NCBI GenBank assembly: GCA_022826205.1
Contig: JAJDVJ010000052.1
Location: 1-53,984, forward strand
Source: Silicimonas sp.
GTDB taxonomy: Bacteria > Pseudomonadota > Alphaproteobacteria > Rhodobacterales > Rhodobacteraceae
Reading direction: 5' to 3'
DNA: 53,984 bases
Part shown: positions 18,006 through 27,174 of the stretch, one piece after another
Position numbering within the stretch: the first letter of the stretch is position 1
Layout: each line of letters starts with the position of its first letter
The notes under the pieces: model-generated
What the model was told of the DNA's origin: nothing
Databases searched by the model: none
The model's input: the letters and a program-made list of their open reading frames with translations, nothing else
Program-made: the position numbers and the translations under genes

Positions 18006-18701
18006 ATGAGCGAGCAGGCAGCAATTGCCCAAGAGGACGTGCGTACGCACATTCTTGGCGACCCCGGCGCGATACTGAAGGACCCCGACGTCATGCGAGC
18101 ACTCGTTGCCGCAAGCGAACGCGCGAGCGGCAACAATGTCGTTGACATCAGGGGCATCGCGATGAACCGACTGGAGGAACGCCTGCAATCGCTCGAGAGC
18201 ATGCATCGTTCCGTCCTGGCGGCCGCCTATGAGAACATTGCCGGAATGCATCAGATCCATGGTGCCGTCACCAAGCTTCTCGAACCCCTGACACTCGAGG
18301 ATTTCCTCTACTGCCTTGACATGGAAGTTGCCGACATTCTGCGTGTCGGACGGATTCGACTGGCCTTGGAATGCGGCGAGACCGGCATGACGGACATCCG
18401 CCATGATACGCTCAGGAAAGTGCAATCCGGCTTCATCGAGGACTATCTCGCGAAGGGGAAACCGGCACGTCGCGTGACGCTTCGACGCTTCAGCGGTGAC
18501 CCGCAGACGATGTACGGACCAAATTCTGACTGGGTCCGGTCCGAAGCCTGCATCGTGCTTGACTTGGGCAAGGCCCGGCCGCGTGGCATGCTGGCACTTG
18601 CTTCGGAGGAGCCGCTCCAATTTTCGTCGAACCAAGGCACCGACCTCCTCGACTTCCTGGGCGGTGTCATTGAGCGCGCCATGCGCCGCTGGCTCGAGTG
18701 A
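18006..18701 (+). CDS. DUF484 family protein
   Basis: Cytoplasmic protein of 231 residues. The N-terminal helix region includes ILGDPGAILKDPDVMRALVAA, typical of DUF484, followed by a coiled segment (MNRLEERLQSLESMHRSVLAAA) and a GAF-like C-terminal domain ending in LDFLGGVIERAMRRWL. The function is unknown; DUF484 genes commonly sit in front of xerC. The start at 18006 has a purine-rich ribosome site. Its stop overlaps the xerC start by 4 bases (GTGA). Confidence 0.9.
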   Translation: MSEQAAIAQEDVRTHILGDPGAILKDPDVMRALVAASERASGNNVVDIRGIAMNRLEERLQSLESMHRSVLAAAYENIAGMHQIHGAVTKLLEPLTLEDFLYCLDMEVADILRVGRIRLALECGETGMTDIRHDTLRKVQSGFIEDYLAKGKPARRVTLRRFSGDPQTMYGPNSDWVRSEACIVLDLGKARPRGMLALASEEPLQFSSNQGTDLLDFLGGVIERAMRRWLE

Positions 18702-19615
18702 TCCAGCCGGGCCTGAATGACGCACTTGACAGGTGGCTGGCCGAGCTGGCTTCGGTGGCGGGCCGTTCGGAAAACACCGTTGCAGCCTATCGCCTGGACG
18801 TGCGCGGATTTCTCGAGTTCATGCAGGATTACGAAGGAGAGGCTCTGGGCGTAGGCGCCATTGCCCGGATCGACACGCGCACGATGCGGGCGTGGATGGC
18901 ACATGAACGCGGGCGTGGCCTGAGCGCCCGGTCAGTGGCCCGGGCCCTGTCCGCCGTAAAGGGCTTCGTGGCCTGGATGGCCGAAAGAGACGGTTTCGAC
19001 CCGACGGACGTTCTAATGAGGCGCGCGCCGCGCTCCCGGGCCAAACTCCCGCGTCCGCTTGAGGAAGAAAGCGCACGATCATTGGTTGAGGCCGTCGGGC
19101 AACATGCAAAGACACCTTGGATCGCGCTCAGGGACCACGCGGTTGTGTTGCTTCTCTACGGTTGCGGGCTTCGGATCTCTGAAGCGCTCGGATTGCAGGG
19201 CAAGGACCTTCCGCTTGTCGAGACCCTTCGCGTTCGGGGCAAGGGCCGGAAGGAACGCCTGGTTCCGGTCGTTCCGGTCACGCGGCAAGCCATGAAAGCC
19301 TACGTTGACGCCTGTCCGTTCGAGATCGGTGCAAGCGACCCGGTCTTCCGCGGAGTTCGCGGCGGCGCCCTCAGCCCGCGCCAGGTTCAGAAACTGATGG
19401 CAACGGTTCGCACTCAACTTGGCCTTCCGCCAAGCGCAACGCCGCATGCGATGCGCCACAGCTTTGCGACGCATCTTCTGGATGCAGGCGGAGATCTCCG
19501 CACGATTCAAGACCTTCTCGGTCACGCCTCGCTTTCGACCACGCAGGCCTACACTGCCGTCGACGCATCGCGGCTTATGGAAGTCTATGAAGCCGCGCAT
19601 CCAAGGGCCGGTTGA
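18698..19615 (+). CDS. xerC: Tyrosine recombinase XerC
   Basis: Site-specific recombinase of 305 residues that resolves chromosome dimers at dif together with XerD. The N-terminal SAM-like core-binding domain spans about residues 1-95. Catalytic residues in order: Arg in YGCGLRISEAL, Lys in VRGKGRKER, His and Arg in PHAMRHSFATHLL, His in LLGHASLSTT, and the Tyr nucleophile in TQAYT. The start is GTG, coupled to DUF484. Length and context fit XerC rather than a phage integrase. Confidence 0.95.
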   Translation: MIQPGLNDALDRWLAELASVAGRSENTVAAYRLDVRGFLEFMQDYEGEALGVGAIARIDTRTMRAWMAHERGRGLSARSVARALSAVKGFVAWMAERDGFDPTDVLMRRAPRSRAKLPRPLEEESARSLVEAVGQHAKTPWIALRDHAVVLLLYGCGLRISEALGLQGKDLPLVETLRVRGKGRKERLVPVVPVTRQAMKAYVDACPFEIGASDPVFRGVRGGALSPRQVQKLMATVRTQLGLPPSATPHAMRHSFATHLLDAGGDLRTIQDLLGHASLSTTQAYTAVDASRLMEVYEAAHPRAG

Positions 19616-19835
19616 GTCCGCCCGCTTCCCATCCTTTTCAAGCATATGGATTTTTTCGCATATTGCAGGTGCGCCCGGCCGCATGGACAAGTTCATCCAC
19701 CGAATCCTGCCACAGTGAGTTGCCCGTAGCCAAGACTGACCTTCGGGAGGCAAGAGACACCTTTGCGGGCATCGCAAGTGTCTGCTTCGTTGCGTCCGGC
19801 TCAAATACGGCGCTGGCTAGGCCGCAGTCGCCGGA

Positions 19836-20867
19836 TCAGTCGGCCGTTTCGGCATCAACGCCTGTGGTCGCGTTGCGGTTGCTGGCCATGTTCAGGCACA
19901 TCGTGAACGCGTTCTTTGCGGGCACCAGGTTTGCCTTCGCCTGGCCTGCAATGTCGAACGCCGTGCCGTGGGCCGGTGTCGTCATCGGGACAGGCAGGCC
20001 AGCGAGAACCGATACGCCGCGATCAAAACCGAGCAGCTTTATCGCGATCTGGCCTTGGTCGTGGTACATCGTCACGACAGCATCGTACTCGCCGTCACGC
20101 ACCTTGAGCCACAGCGTGTCCGCTGGCAAAGGTCCGACGCAATTGATCTGCTTGCGCTGCGCGTGCTCGACTGCAGGGCGGATCACACGGATCTCCTCGT
20201 CACCCATCAGGCCGCCATCTCCTGCGTGCGGGTTGTAGGCAGCCACCACGATGCGCGGACGGTCATGACCGGCCATCTTCAGTGTTCTGTCCGCAAGCCC
20301 GATGCTTTCCTCGATCCTTTCGGTGGTCAGGAGATCGGGCACGTCCTTCATCGCGACATGGCTCGTGACCCGGCCGTTCCACATGCCATTTGCAACGTTG
20401 AACTCGCTTGCCGGTGTCTTGAGATCAAAAAATGAACGCGCAAAGCCAAGCTCGTCGGCGAATTCGTTGCCGCCCAAGTGCATCGATTCCTTGTTGAAGG
20501 GCATGAACACGATGCCGTCGACCATTCCTGCCCGCGACAGCTCAAATGCTCGGCGCAGGCCCTCAATCGAGGACTTCCCGCCCGCAGCCGAGACCTGGGC
20601 CACCGGAACGTCCCCGATGCCATCGATCGGAAGGTCGAGATGCAAAACTTGACCATCGACAGGTTCAAACTCGGCATCCAGCGGTGAGTGCCTCACTTCG
20701 ATCTTTGATCCCATCTGGTCCTCGCCCCGCGCAAACACTTCAGGCGCGCCGATAACCACGAGATTTGCGCTATTGCGCACTTCGTCATCGCTCAAGAGCT
20801 TGTGCAAGAGTTCCGGGCCGATGCCCCCGGGGTCGCCCTGGACAAGGGCAATGGTCTTCAGGGTCAC
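19836..20867 (-). CDS. pdxA2: PdxA2-like 4-phosphohydroxy-acid dehydrogenase
   Basis: NAD-dependent decarboxylating dehydrogenase family of 343 residues. The PdxA metal ligands are present: His in TSHVAMKDV, His in NPHAGDGGLMG and His in MYHDQGQIAIKLL. The start is GTG at 20867 (GTGA overlap with the regulator gene), with GGAGAAAGAG upstream. It is the last gene of the sugar-acid operon, which makes a PdxA2-type role on a phosphorylated four-carbon acid more likely than pyridoxine synthesis. No DUF1537-type kinase, the usual PdxA2 partner, lies in the window. True PdxA remains possible. Confidence 0.85.
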   Translation of the reverse strand: MTLKTIALVQGDPGGIGPELLHKLLSDDEVRNSANLVVIGAPEVFARGEDQMGSKIEVRHSPLDAEFEPVDGQVLHLDLPIDGIGDVPVAQVSAAGGKSSIEGLRRAFELSRAGMVDGIVFMPFNKESMHLGGNEFADELGFARSFFDLKTPASEFNVANGMWNGRVTSHVAMKDVPDLLTTERIEESIGLADRTLKMAGHDRPRIVVAAYNPHAGDGGLMGDEEIRVIRPAVEHAQRKQINCVGPLPADTLWLKVRDGEYDAVVTMYHDQGQIAIKLLGFDRGVSVLAGLPVPMTTPAHGTAFDIAGQAKANLVPAKNAFTMCLNMASNRNATTGVDAETAD

Positions 20868-21574
20868 GTCTCTTTCTCCGCCGTCAGGTTCTCTTGTGCA
20901 GCGGTGATATTGGCTATCGCAGCTTCCAGATGTCGCCGCATTTGCGTGGCGCACACCGACCCGTCGCGGGCTTGCAGCGCGGCCAGGATATCCGCGTGCT
21001 GGGCCAGGGTGCGGTCACGCGCCATCCGATTCTTGGACGAGATGAAGCGCGCGCGCCAAAGGCGCGCATTGTACGTCCTGTGGGACTCGAGCAGCGGCGC
21101 GTTTCGTGCCGCACGGACGATGGTCTGGTGAAAGTCCATGTCCCAGCCAAAGAACTGCAGCGGCTCTGTGCTTTCGTCGGCCAAACGCATGCGTTTCTCC
21201 AGGTCGGCAGCCTCGGCGATTTCCGCGTCGGTTGCGTTCTTGCAGGCCAGTTCGCCCGCCAGCGCCTCAAGTGCACCCAGGACTGCGAGGTTTTGAGCGA
21301 GCTCCTCAAGCGAGGGGTCGGCCACGCGAGGGCGGCGCGTCGGTCCATAAACGATCAACCCTTCGTTCTCGAGGATGCGAAGCGCCTCCTTCAGTGGGGT
21401 CCGGCTTATGCTGAGCGCGTCCGCAAGTTCGCGTTCCGGCACGGCAACTCCCGGCGGGAGTTTGCCGAGCAGAATGAACTCACGCAATGTGTCGGCGGCG
21501 CGTTCAGCCAAGGACTTTCGAGGACCGATGCCCCCGATTTCCCGCAATTCCTCTGCCCAGGCGGTTTCTCCCAC
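20864..21574 (-). CDS. GntR-family (FCD) transcriptional regulator
   Basis: Repressor of 236 residues. The N-terminal winged helix reads RELADALSISRTPLKEAL and is followed by an all-helical FCD ligand domain with metal-site residues (Asp and His in WDMDFHQTIV; His in RRHLEAAI). The GTG at 21574 is chosen because AGGTGGGGA precedes it and it begins one base after the stop of the upstream gene. Being inside the operon, it probably senses the sugar acid and controls the tctC promoter (inference). Confidence 0.9.
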   Translation of the reverse strand: MGETAWAEELREIGGIGPRKSLAERAADTLREFILLGKLPPGVAVPERELADALSISRTPLKEALRILENEGLIVYGPTRRPRVADPSLEELAQNLAVLGALEALAGELACKNATDAEIAEAADLEKRMRLADESTEPLQFFGWDMDFHQTIVRAARNAPLLESHRTYNARLWRARFISSKNRMARDRTLAQHADILAALQARDGSVCATQMRRHLEAAIANITAAQENLTAEKET

Positions 21575-21575
21575 G

Positions 21576-22487
21576 TCAGAGTCCCCACCTGAGCGCGACA
21601 GGATCAAGCGGCCGCAGCAGCTCAAAGAGCTGTTCGCGTGCCCAGTCTGGCAAAGCCGGGACCGGATGGCGGCAGTGCGCGGACTTGATGACGCCCCCGG
21701 CCTTCATGGTCTCCTTGGCGGCGCGAAATCCGCACTGGCGGTTTTCGTGGTTGATGGCTGGCAGAACACGCGCATATGCCTGCAGCGCCTTGTCGCGGTC
21801 CCCAGCCAGGTGATGGCTCACGACAGGCTTGATCTGATCGGTGATCGTGGCCGACGTCATCGTGCCCGTTGCTCCGGCGTCGAGGTCGGCCATCAGGGTG
21901 ATTCCCTCTTCGCCGTCAAAGGGTCCGTCGATGTGATTGCCCACCTCGGCCAGCAAGGCGCGCAGTTTTGCCGCCGTGCCGACGCTTTCAATCTTCAGGA
22001 GCTTCAGCATCTCGATCTCGCGCGCCATTCGCGCCAGCAGTGGCACCGTAAGCTCGACCCCGGAAAGAGGTGCGTCTTGCAGCATGATCGGAATGCCGAC
22101 TTCGCCGACCTGCGCGAACTGCTCATAGGTCTGGTCCGCGGTGCCCTTCAAGGTAGCGCCGTGGTACGGCGCCATCATCATCACGATGTCGGCGCCCATC
22201 TCCTTGGCCTGGCGCGCGCGCGCCACAGCGATGTCGGTGGCAAAGTGACTGATCGTGACAATCACTGGAACGCGACCCGCCACATGATCCAGGGACATCC
22301 TTGTGAGATCCAGGCGCTCCTGGTCGCTGAGCAGGAACTGCTCGGAATAGTTGGCCAGGACGCAGACGCCGTCAGATCCCTGGTCGATCATGCAGTCAAG
22401 CACGCGGGCGGAACCCTCGATGTCAAGCGTGCCATCGTCGTGGAAGGCAGTCGGCGCGACAGGCCAGATGCCGGAATAGGCCTTCAT
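21576..22487 (-). CDS. DHDPS-family 2-keto-3-deoxy-pentonate dehydratase (L-KDA dehydratase type)
   Basis: Class I aldolase-fold enzyme of 303 residues. Diagnostic stretches: PVAPTAFHDDGTLDIEGS, GSDGVCVLANYSEQF, the Tyr motif APYHGATLKG, Schiff-base Lys in LLKIESVG, DGPFDGEEGITLMADLDAG, and the end LDPVALRWG. This pattern agrees with L-2-keto-3-deoxyarabonate dehydratase, which forms 2-oxoglutarate semialdehyde, rather than dihydrodipicolinate synthase. The dehydrogenase for that semialdehyde is encoded directly upstream with a 4-base overlap, which supports the reading. The exact stereoisomer is not fixed. Confidence 0.82.
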   Translation of the reverse strand: MKAYSGIWPVAPTAFHDDGTLDIEGSARVLDCMIDQGSDGVCVLANYSEQFLLSDQERLDLTRMSLDHVAGRVPVIVTISHFATDIAVARARQAKEMGADIVMMMAPYHGATLKGTADQTYEQFAQVGEVGIPIMLQDAPLSGVELTVPLLARMAREIEMLKLLKIESVGTAAKLRALLAEVGNHIDGPFDGEEGITLMADLDAGATGTMTSATITDQIKPVVSHHLAGDRDKALQAYARVLPAINHENRQCGFRAAKETMKAGGVIKSAHCRHPVPALPDWAREQLFELLRPLDPVALRWGL

Positions 22488-23911
22488 GGGGCAATGTAGC
22501 TCGTCTTGATGGCAGTATAGAATTCGCGGGCGTAAGATCCTTGCTCGCGCGGCCCATAGCTCGATCCCTTCCGGCCACCAAACGGCACGTGATAGTCAAC
22601 GCCCGCCGTTGGCAAGTTGACCATCACCATGCCCGACTGGGCATGACGACGATAGTGGCTCGCGTGTTTCAGCGAAGTGGTGCAGATGCCCGAGGACAGC
22701 CCGAATTCCGTGTCGTTGGCCGTTGCAAGGGCCTCGTCATAATCCGCCACCTTGATCACGCTGGCACAAGGGCCAAAGATTTCCTCACGGCTGCTGCGCA
22801 TTTCGTTTGTCGCGTTCGCGAATACTGCGGGACGCTGGAAGAAGCCCGGGCCGTCGGCGCGCTCGCCGCCGGCGACATCGCAGCCCTCTTCCTTGGCAAG
22901 GGCCACGTAACTGAGGTTCTGGTCCAGCTGAGACTGGTCGACCACAGGGCCTATCTGGGTTTCCGGATCCAGTGCGTCTCCCACTTTCAGCTCTGCGGCG
23001 GCGGCAGTCAGCTTCTCGACAAAGGTGTCGTGAATGCCGGCGGTCACGATCAGCCTGGATGAGGCTGTGCAGCGCTGGCCGGTGGAGAAGAACGCGCCAT
23101 TGGCCGAAACGCTCACCGCGACTTCCAGATCGGCGTCATCCAGCACCACCATCGGATTCTTGCCGCCCATTTCCATCTGCACCTTCTTGCCGGTAGTGGC
23201 GCAACCCACGGCGATGCCGCGGCCCACTGGGACGGACCCGGTGAAGCTGATGGCATCGATGCCGGGGTGCTCTACCATACGCTCGCCCACGGTCGAGCCG
23301 CGACCCATCACCAGGTTGAAAACGCCGTCTGGGCAGCCCGCCTCCTCCAACGATTTCGCGATCTCCCAGGCGCAGGCTGGAGTCAGATCCGCAGGCTTGA
23401 GGACCACGGTGTTGCCAAAGGCCAAGGCAGGCGCGATTTTCCAGGCCGGGATCGCAATGGGAAAGTTCCAGGGCGTAATGAGACCAACGACGCCCATGGG
23501 CTCGCGCTCGATCATGACCTCGATGTCCGGACGGACGGAGGCAATGGCCTCGCCGCCCAGTCGAAGCGCCTCTCCGGCAAAGTACTTGAAGATCTGCGCC
23601 GCACGGGTGGCCTCGCCGATGCCTTCGGCCAGGGTCTTGCCCTCTTCACGGCTCAAGAGTCGTCCGAGGTCCTCGCGCCGCGCCATCAGATCTGCACCGA
23701 CCTTGTCAAGCAAGTCATGGCGCACCTGAGGAGATGCGAAAGCCCAGCCGGGCAGAGCGGCCTGAGCCGCTTCGACAGCGGCATCGACCGACGCGGCATC
23801 GCCGCGGGCGTATTCGCCGATCACATCTTCCGTGTTTGATGGATTCACGTTTTGCGCAGCCTCGATGCCACCGACCCAAGCGCCGCCGATTAGGTTCTCA
23901 AGAACGTCCAT
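22484..23911 (-). CDS. 2-oxoglutarate semialdehyde dehydrogenase (ALDH superfamily)
   Basis: NAD(P)-dependent aldehyde dehydrogenase of 475 residues. Cofactor motif TPWNFPIAIPAWK; FTGSVPVGR; catalytic Glu in QMEMGGKNP; nucleophile Cys in STGQRCTASSRL. The C-terminal TAGVDYHVPFGGRKGSSYG and EFYTAIKTSY are typical of the semialdehyde dehydrogenase of the L-arabinose/glucarate pathways. It should finish the pathway by yielding 2-oxoglutarate. It is translationally coupled to the dehydratase gene. Confidence 0.88.
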   Translation of the reverse strand: MDVLENLIGGAWVGGIEAAQNVNPSNTEDVIGEYARGDAASVDAAVEAAQAALPGWAFASPQVRHDLLDKVGADLMARREDLGRLLSREEGKTLAEGIGEATRAAQIFKYFAGEALRLGGEAIASVRPDIEVMIEREPMGVVGLITPWNFPIAIPAWKIAPALAFGNTVVLKPADLTPACAWEIAKSLEEAGCPDGVFNLVMGRGSTVGERMVEHPGIDAISFTGSVPVGRGIAVGCATTGKKVQMEMGGKNPMVVLDDADLEVAVSVSANGAFFSTGQRCTASSRLIVTAGIHDTFVEKLTAAAAELKVGDALDPETQIGPVVDQSQLDQNLSYVALAKEEGCDVAGGERADGPGFFQRPAVFANATNEMRSSREEIFGPCASVIKVADYDEALATANDTEFGLSSGICTTSLKHASHYRRHAQSGMVMVNLPTAGVDYHVPFGGRKGSSYGPREQGSYAREFYTAIKTSYIAP

Positions 23912-23913
23912 GT

Positions 23914-25086
23914 CTACTCCATGATCTCAAAGTTGTGGATGTGTTCGTCAGTGATCTCGATGCCGAGACCCGGCAGATCATCATCCAGTTGCAAAAAGCC
24001 GTCAACGGCATCCGGGTCACCCTTGAAAATGTAATAGAATAGCTCGTTGCCGACCTCTACATCGAAGACCGGGAAATACTCGCTGATCGGACAGTTCACG
24101 TTGGCCATTGTCAGGTGATAATTGTGCATCTGACCGGCATGCGGGATCACTGGGACCTGGAACGCCTCGGCTACCGCGTTGATCTTCTGTGCAGCCGTAA
24201 TGCCGCCGACCCGGTTGGTGTCGTATTGCAAAACGCTGACGGCGCCTCTGCGCAGGAGATCCGCGCAGCCGATCAGGCCGAACTCGTGCTCGCCGCCCGA
24301 GATCGGGATCGGTCCCTGGTTTAGCTCCGCATATCCATTGACATCTTCTGCAATCACCGGTTCTTCCAGCCAACGCGGCTCGTATTTTTCCAGCTTGGGC
24401 AGCATCCGGCGCGTGTAGTCGAGGTTCCAGCCCATGTAGGCTTCGAGCATGAGGTCGCGGTCGTAACCGATGACCTCGCGCACGGCCTCAACCCGCTTGA
24501 GGTTCTCGCGCATGCCCGCCATGCCGTCCTTGGGACCATAGCCAAACCGGGACTTGAAGGCCTGATAGCCGTTCTTCATCGCCGTCTCGGCCTCGGCCTG
24601 CATCGTTTCGATCGGACCTGCATAGAGCTTGGAGTAATAGACCGGGATCCTCTCCTTTGTGCGCCCACCGAGAAGCTTGAAGACGGGCTTGCCTGCGAGC
24701 TTGCCCATCAGGTCCCAGATCGCGATATCGATGGCGCTGATTGCAGTCATGCCAATGCCCTTGCGCCCCCAGGCATGGCTGCGACGGTACATGTTTTCCC
24801 AGATATGGGCGTAGTCGAACGGATCTTCGCCGATCACCATCGACGCATACCAATCGTCGATCGCCTTCTTGACCACCGTGGGCGCCAGCGCGGCGTTGCC
24901 AATTCCGATAGTGCCATCTTCGACCTCGACTTCGCAGGTCAGCCACTGGTGGAAGCGGAAGGACGACATCGCATCGCCATTGTCCCGCAGCGCGTCCGAG
25001 GCGTTGGTACAGAAATTGCCGGTCGGCGGCACGGTCGGGCCTGTCCAGTTCCAGACGCGTGTGCGGACAGACTTGATCTTGCTCAT
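23914..25086 (-). CDS. Enolase-superfamily acid-sugar dehydratase (L-rhamnonate dehydratase-like subgroup)
   Basis: Mandelate racemase/enolase-type enzyme of 390 residues that dehydrates a sugar acid. Metal ligands are Glu in [10 protein letters not shown], Glu in RWLEEP and Glu in SGGEHEF. The catalytic His is in [23 protein letters not shown] stands where L-rhamnonate dehydratase has its WGPHDG loop. ATG 25086 with GGAGAG upstream begins one base after the tctA stop. By its partners, the substrate is probably a pentonate (L-arabonate or L-lyxonate type), to be converted to the 2-keto-3-deoxy acid. Confidence 0.85.
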   Translation of the reverse strand: MSKIKSVRTRVWNWTGPTVPPTGNFCTNASDALRDNGDAMSSFRFHQWLTCEVEVEDGTIGIGNAALAPTVVKKAIDDWYASMVIGEDPFDYAHIWENMYRRSHAWGRKGIGMTAISAIDIAIWDLMGKLAGKPVFKLLGGRTKERIPVYYSKLYAGPIETMQAEAETAMKNGYQAFKSRFGYGPKDGMAGMRENLKRVEAVREVIGYDRDLMLEAYMGWNLDYTRRMLPKLEKYEPRWLEEPVIAEDVNGYAELNQGPIPISGGEHEFGLIGCADLLRRGAVSVLQYDTNRVGGITAAQKINAVAEAFQVPVIPHAGQMHNYHLTMANVNCPISEYFPVFDVEVGNELFYYIFKGDPDAVDGFLQLDDDLPGLGIEITDEHIHNFEIME

Positions 25087-25087
25087 G

Positions 25088-26587
25088 TCACTCTCCGGTG
25101 GAATCAAGCGGTGCGCGGCGTTTCACCAGGCGTCCCCAGATCGCGGGACCGAACAAGGCCAACGCGGTCAGCACGAGGAACAGCAAGGTCAATGGACGAG
25201 TGAACATCAGCCACCACTTCTCGTCCAACATCACCATGGATTGGCCCAAACGCTGCTCCAGCATCCCGCCCAGGATCAAACCGATGGCCAAGGGCACGAC
25301 GGAAAAGCCGTAGCGGCGCATGAAGTAGCCAATGACCCCGGAAACCAATGCGACCCAAACGTCGAACATTGACTGGTCCAAGGCATAGGCACCGACGATG
25401 GAGAACACGAAGACCACCGGCCAAAGAACCTCGACCGGGATCAGGGTCACGCGGGCAAAGATCTTGGCGCCCCGCAAGCCGACAAAGAAGAACAGCAGGT
25501 TCACCAGCATCATCGACCAGAAGATCGCGTAGGCAAAATCTGCCTGTTCGGTGAACATGTTGGGCCCGGGCTGAAGCCCGTGCACCATCAGTCCTGCCAG
25601 GATCACCGCCGCCGTGGCCGAGCCGGGAATGCCCAACGCCAACGTGGGCACCATTGCGCCGCCGGTCGCCGCATTGTTGGCCGCCTCGGACCCCGCCACG
25701 CCTTCGATTGCGCCCTTGCCGAACAGTTTCGGGTTGCGGGACCAGCGTTTGGCCTCGTTGTACCCGATCATCGAGGCCACGGTTGCGCCTTCAGCGGGCA
25801 GGATGCCGATGAAGGTGCCAATGCCCGAGGACCGCAGGATCGCGCGCCAGCTGTCCCTGTAGTCCTTGGTGCTGGGCAATTCGACCGATTTCATGCGGAT
25901 CACTTCGCGCTTGAGGTGAAGTTTCTCCGACTGCACCAGCAGCTCGGAAATGCCAAAGACGCCGATCATGACGGGAACAAAGCCGATGCCTTCGTAAAGG
26001 TGGTAGGATCCGAACGTGAACCGCTCGACCGTGGTCAGGTTGTCCACCCCGATCATGGCGATCAATATGCCGAACACGCCTGCGATCAGGTTCTTGATGG
26101 CCGAACCGTCGCCGATCGAGGCCAGCATGGACAAGCCAAAGAGGGTCAGCGCGAAATACTCGGGTGGCGAGAAGTGATAGGCCGCACGCGCCAGCAACGG
26201 TGCGGCCAGCATAAGGCAGATCACGCTAAAAATGCCACCAAAGGTCGAGGCCACAACTGCCATGCCCAGGGCGCGCCCGGCTTGGCCCTGCTGAGCCAGC
26301 GGGTAGCCGTCCAGGCAGGTGGTGGCGCTGGCCGCAGTGCCCGGCGTGTTGATCAGGATCGCCGTGATCGCCCCGGCAAAAGTTGCCGAGCAGTAGATCG
26401 CCGTCATCGTGGCGATGGCGGGCACCGGCTCCATGGTCAGCGTGAACGGCAGCAGCAACGCCGCCCCGGTCGTCGCATTCAGCCCCGGCAGCGCGCCTAT
26501 GATCACGCCGCCGATGGTCGCGCAGAAAATCAGCAACAGCAGGTGGAGATCGAACAGGGATACCAGTCCGTGGACAAACGCATCCAT
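25088..26587 (-). CDS. tctA: Tripartite tricarboxylate transporter large permease TctA
   Basis: Integral membrane protein of 499 residues with about 11-12 helices, the transport subunit of a TTT system. Conserved TctA blocks: [20 protein letters not shown], the loop [19 protein letters not shown], and [21 protein letters not shown] near residue 320. It works with TctB and the periplasmic receptor TctC. Here the cargo is likely a sugar acid, because the transporter genes lead the catabolic operon. Confidence 0.95.
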   Translation of the reverse strand: MDAFVHGLVSLFDLHLLLLIFCATIGGVIIGALPGLNATTGAALLLPFTLTMEPVPAIATMTAIYCSATFAGAITAILINTPGTAASATTCLDGYPLAQQGQAGRALGMAVVASTFGGIFSVICLMLAAPLLARAAYHFSPPEYFALTLFGLSMLASIGDGSAIKNLIAGVFGILIAMIGVDNLTTVERFTFGSYHLYEGIGFVPVMIGVFGISELLVQSEKLHLKREVIRMKSVELPSTKDYRDSWRAILRSSGIGTFIGILPAEGATVASMIGYNEAKRWSRNPKLFGKGAIEGVAGSEAANNAATGGAMVPTLALGIPGSATAAVILAGLMVHGLQPGPNMFTEQADFAYAIFWSMMLVNLLFFFVGLRGAKIFARVTLIPVEVLWPVVFVFSIVGAYALDQSMFDVWVALVSGVIGYFMRRYGFSVVPLAIGLILGGMLEQRLGQSMVMLDEKWWLMFTRPLTLLFLVLTALALFGPAIWGRLVKRRAPLDSTGE

Positions 26588-26591
26588 GGTC

Positions 26592-27071
26592 TCACCCGTA
26601 CCAAATGTTCGTCAGCAACCCGCGAGGGAAGCGGATTTCGAAGACTTGGTCGAACGTGAAAAAGATCGCCGCCGGCACCAGCAGCCCGACAAGGATCAGG
26701 ACCGGCACCCTCCGTTCGCCCCAGAACAGTGCCAATACCGTGGCAAACACCGCCAGGGCCAGGAAGAAGTCAATGCTCGTCAACGCCGCGAACCCGGCAA
26801 ACAGCGCGATCGTCCCAAGAGTGCTGCCCATGAGCCTGTCGCGGACGCGGACCGGATCCTTCCAGACCATCAAGAGCGTCAGAAGGACCAGAAGCAGCAA
26901 CAGGAGTTGCGGAAAGTCGGAAGGCTGGATGCCGCGTTTCAGGATAGGCGGCATCTTCTTGAAAGTCGTGCTCACCCAGTATGTCGCCCCGCAAAAGGCC
27001 AGGATCAGGACCGGGATCAGCCAGCGTTCGCACTGGCCCAGCAGCTTGGGTTTGTCCGTCGGCGGCGTCAT
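26592..27071 (-). CDS. tctB: Tripartite tricarboxylate transporter small subunit TctB
   Basis: Membrane protein of 159 residues with four predicted helices, the poorly conserved small subunit of TTT systems. Family-like features are the FPQLLLLLLVLLTLLMVWKD helix following a polar periplasmic loop and a final pair of helices. Identification rests mainly on size, helix pattern and position between tctC and tctA. Confidence 0.85.
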   Translation of the reverse strand: MTPPTDKPKLLGQCERWLIPVLILAFCGATYWVSTTFKKMPPILKRGIQPSDFPQLLLLLLVLLTLLMVWKDPVRVRDRLMGSTLGTIALFAGFAALTSIDFFLALAVFATVLALFWGERRVPVLILVGLLVPAAIFFTFDQVFEIRFPRGLLTNIWYG

Positions 27072-27125
27072 GGAATTTCACCTTGCAGGCAAAGCGGCAG
27101 ACCCGAAGGCGGGCGGGGGTGATGA

Positions 27126-27167
27126 CGACATGCGATGCGACAAGGAAAGGTGCCGCATCGCATGTCG
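27126..27167 (-). other. Perfect 14-bp stem-loop between tctC and tctB
   Basis: CGACATGCGATGCG (27126-27139) and CGCATCGCATGTCG (27154-27167) are exact inverted repeats around a 14-base loop. The hairpin begins 7 bases after the tctC stop, and no T run follows on the transcript side. Such structures commonly stabilise receptor mRNA or attenuate downstream expression, giving an excess of receptor over permease. That effect is inferred. Confidence 0.8.
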
Positions 27168-27174
27168 AGCGGGT

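Noticed and set aside
25580-26659. Rightward 359-codon frame over tctA
   Set aside because: Antisense shadow; TctA on the other strand is unmistakable.
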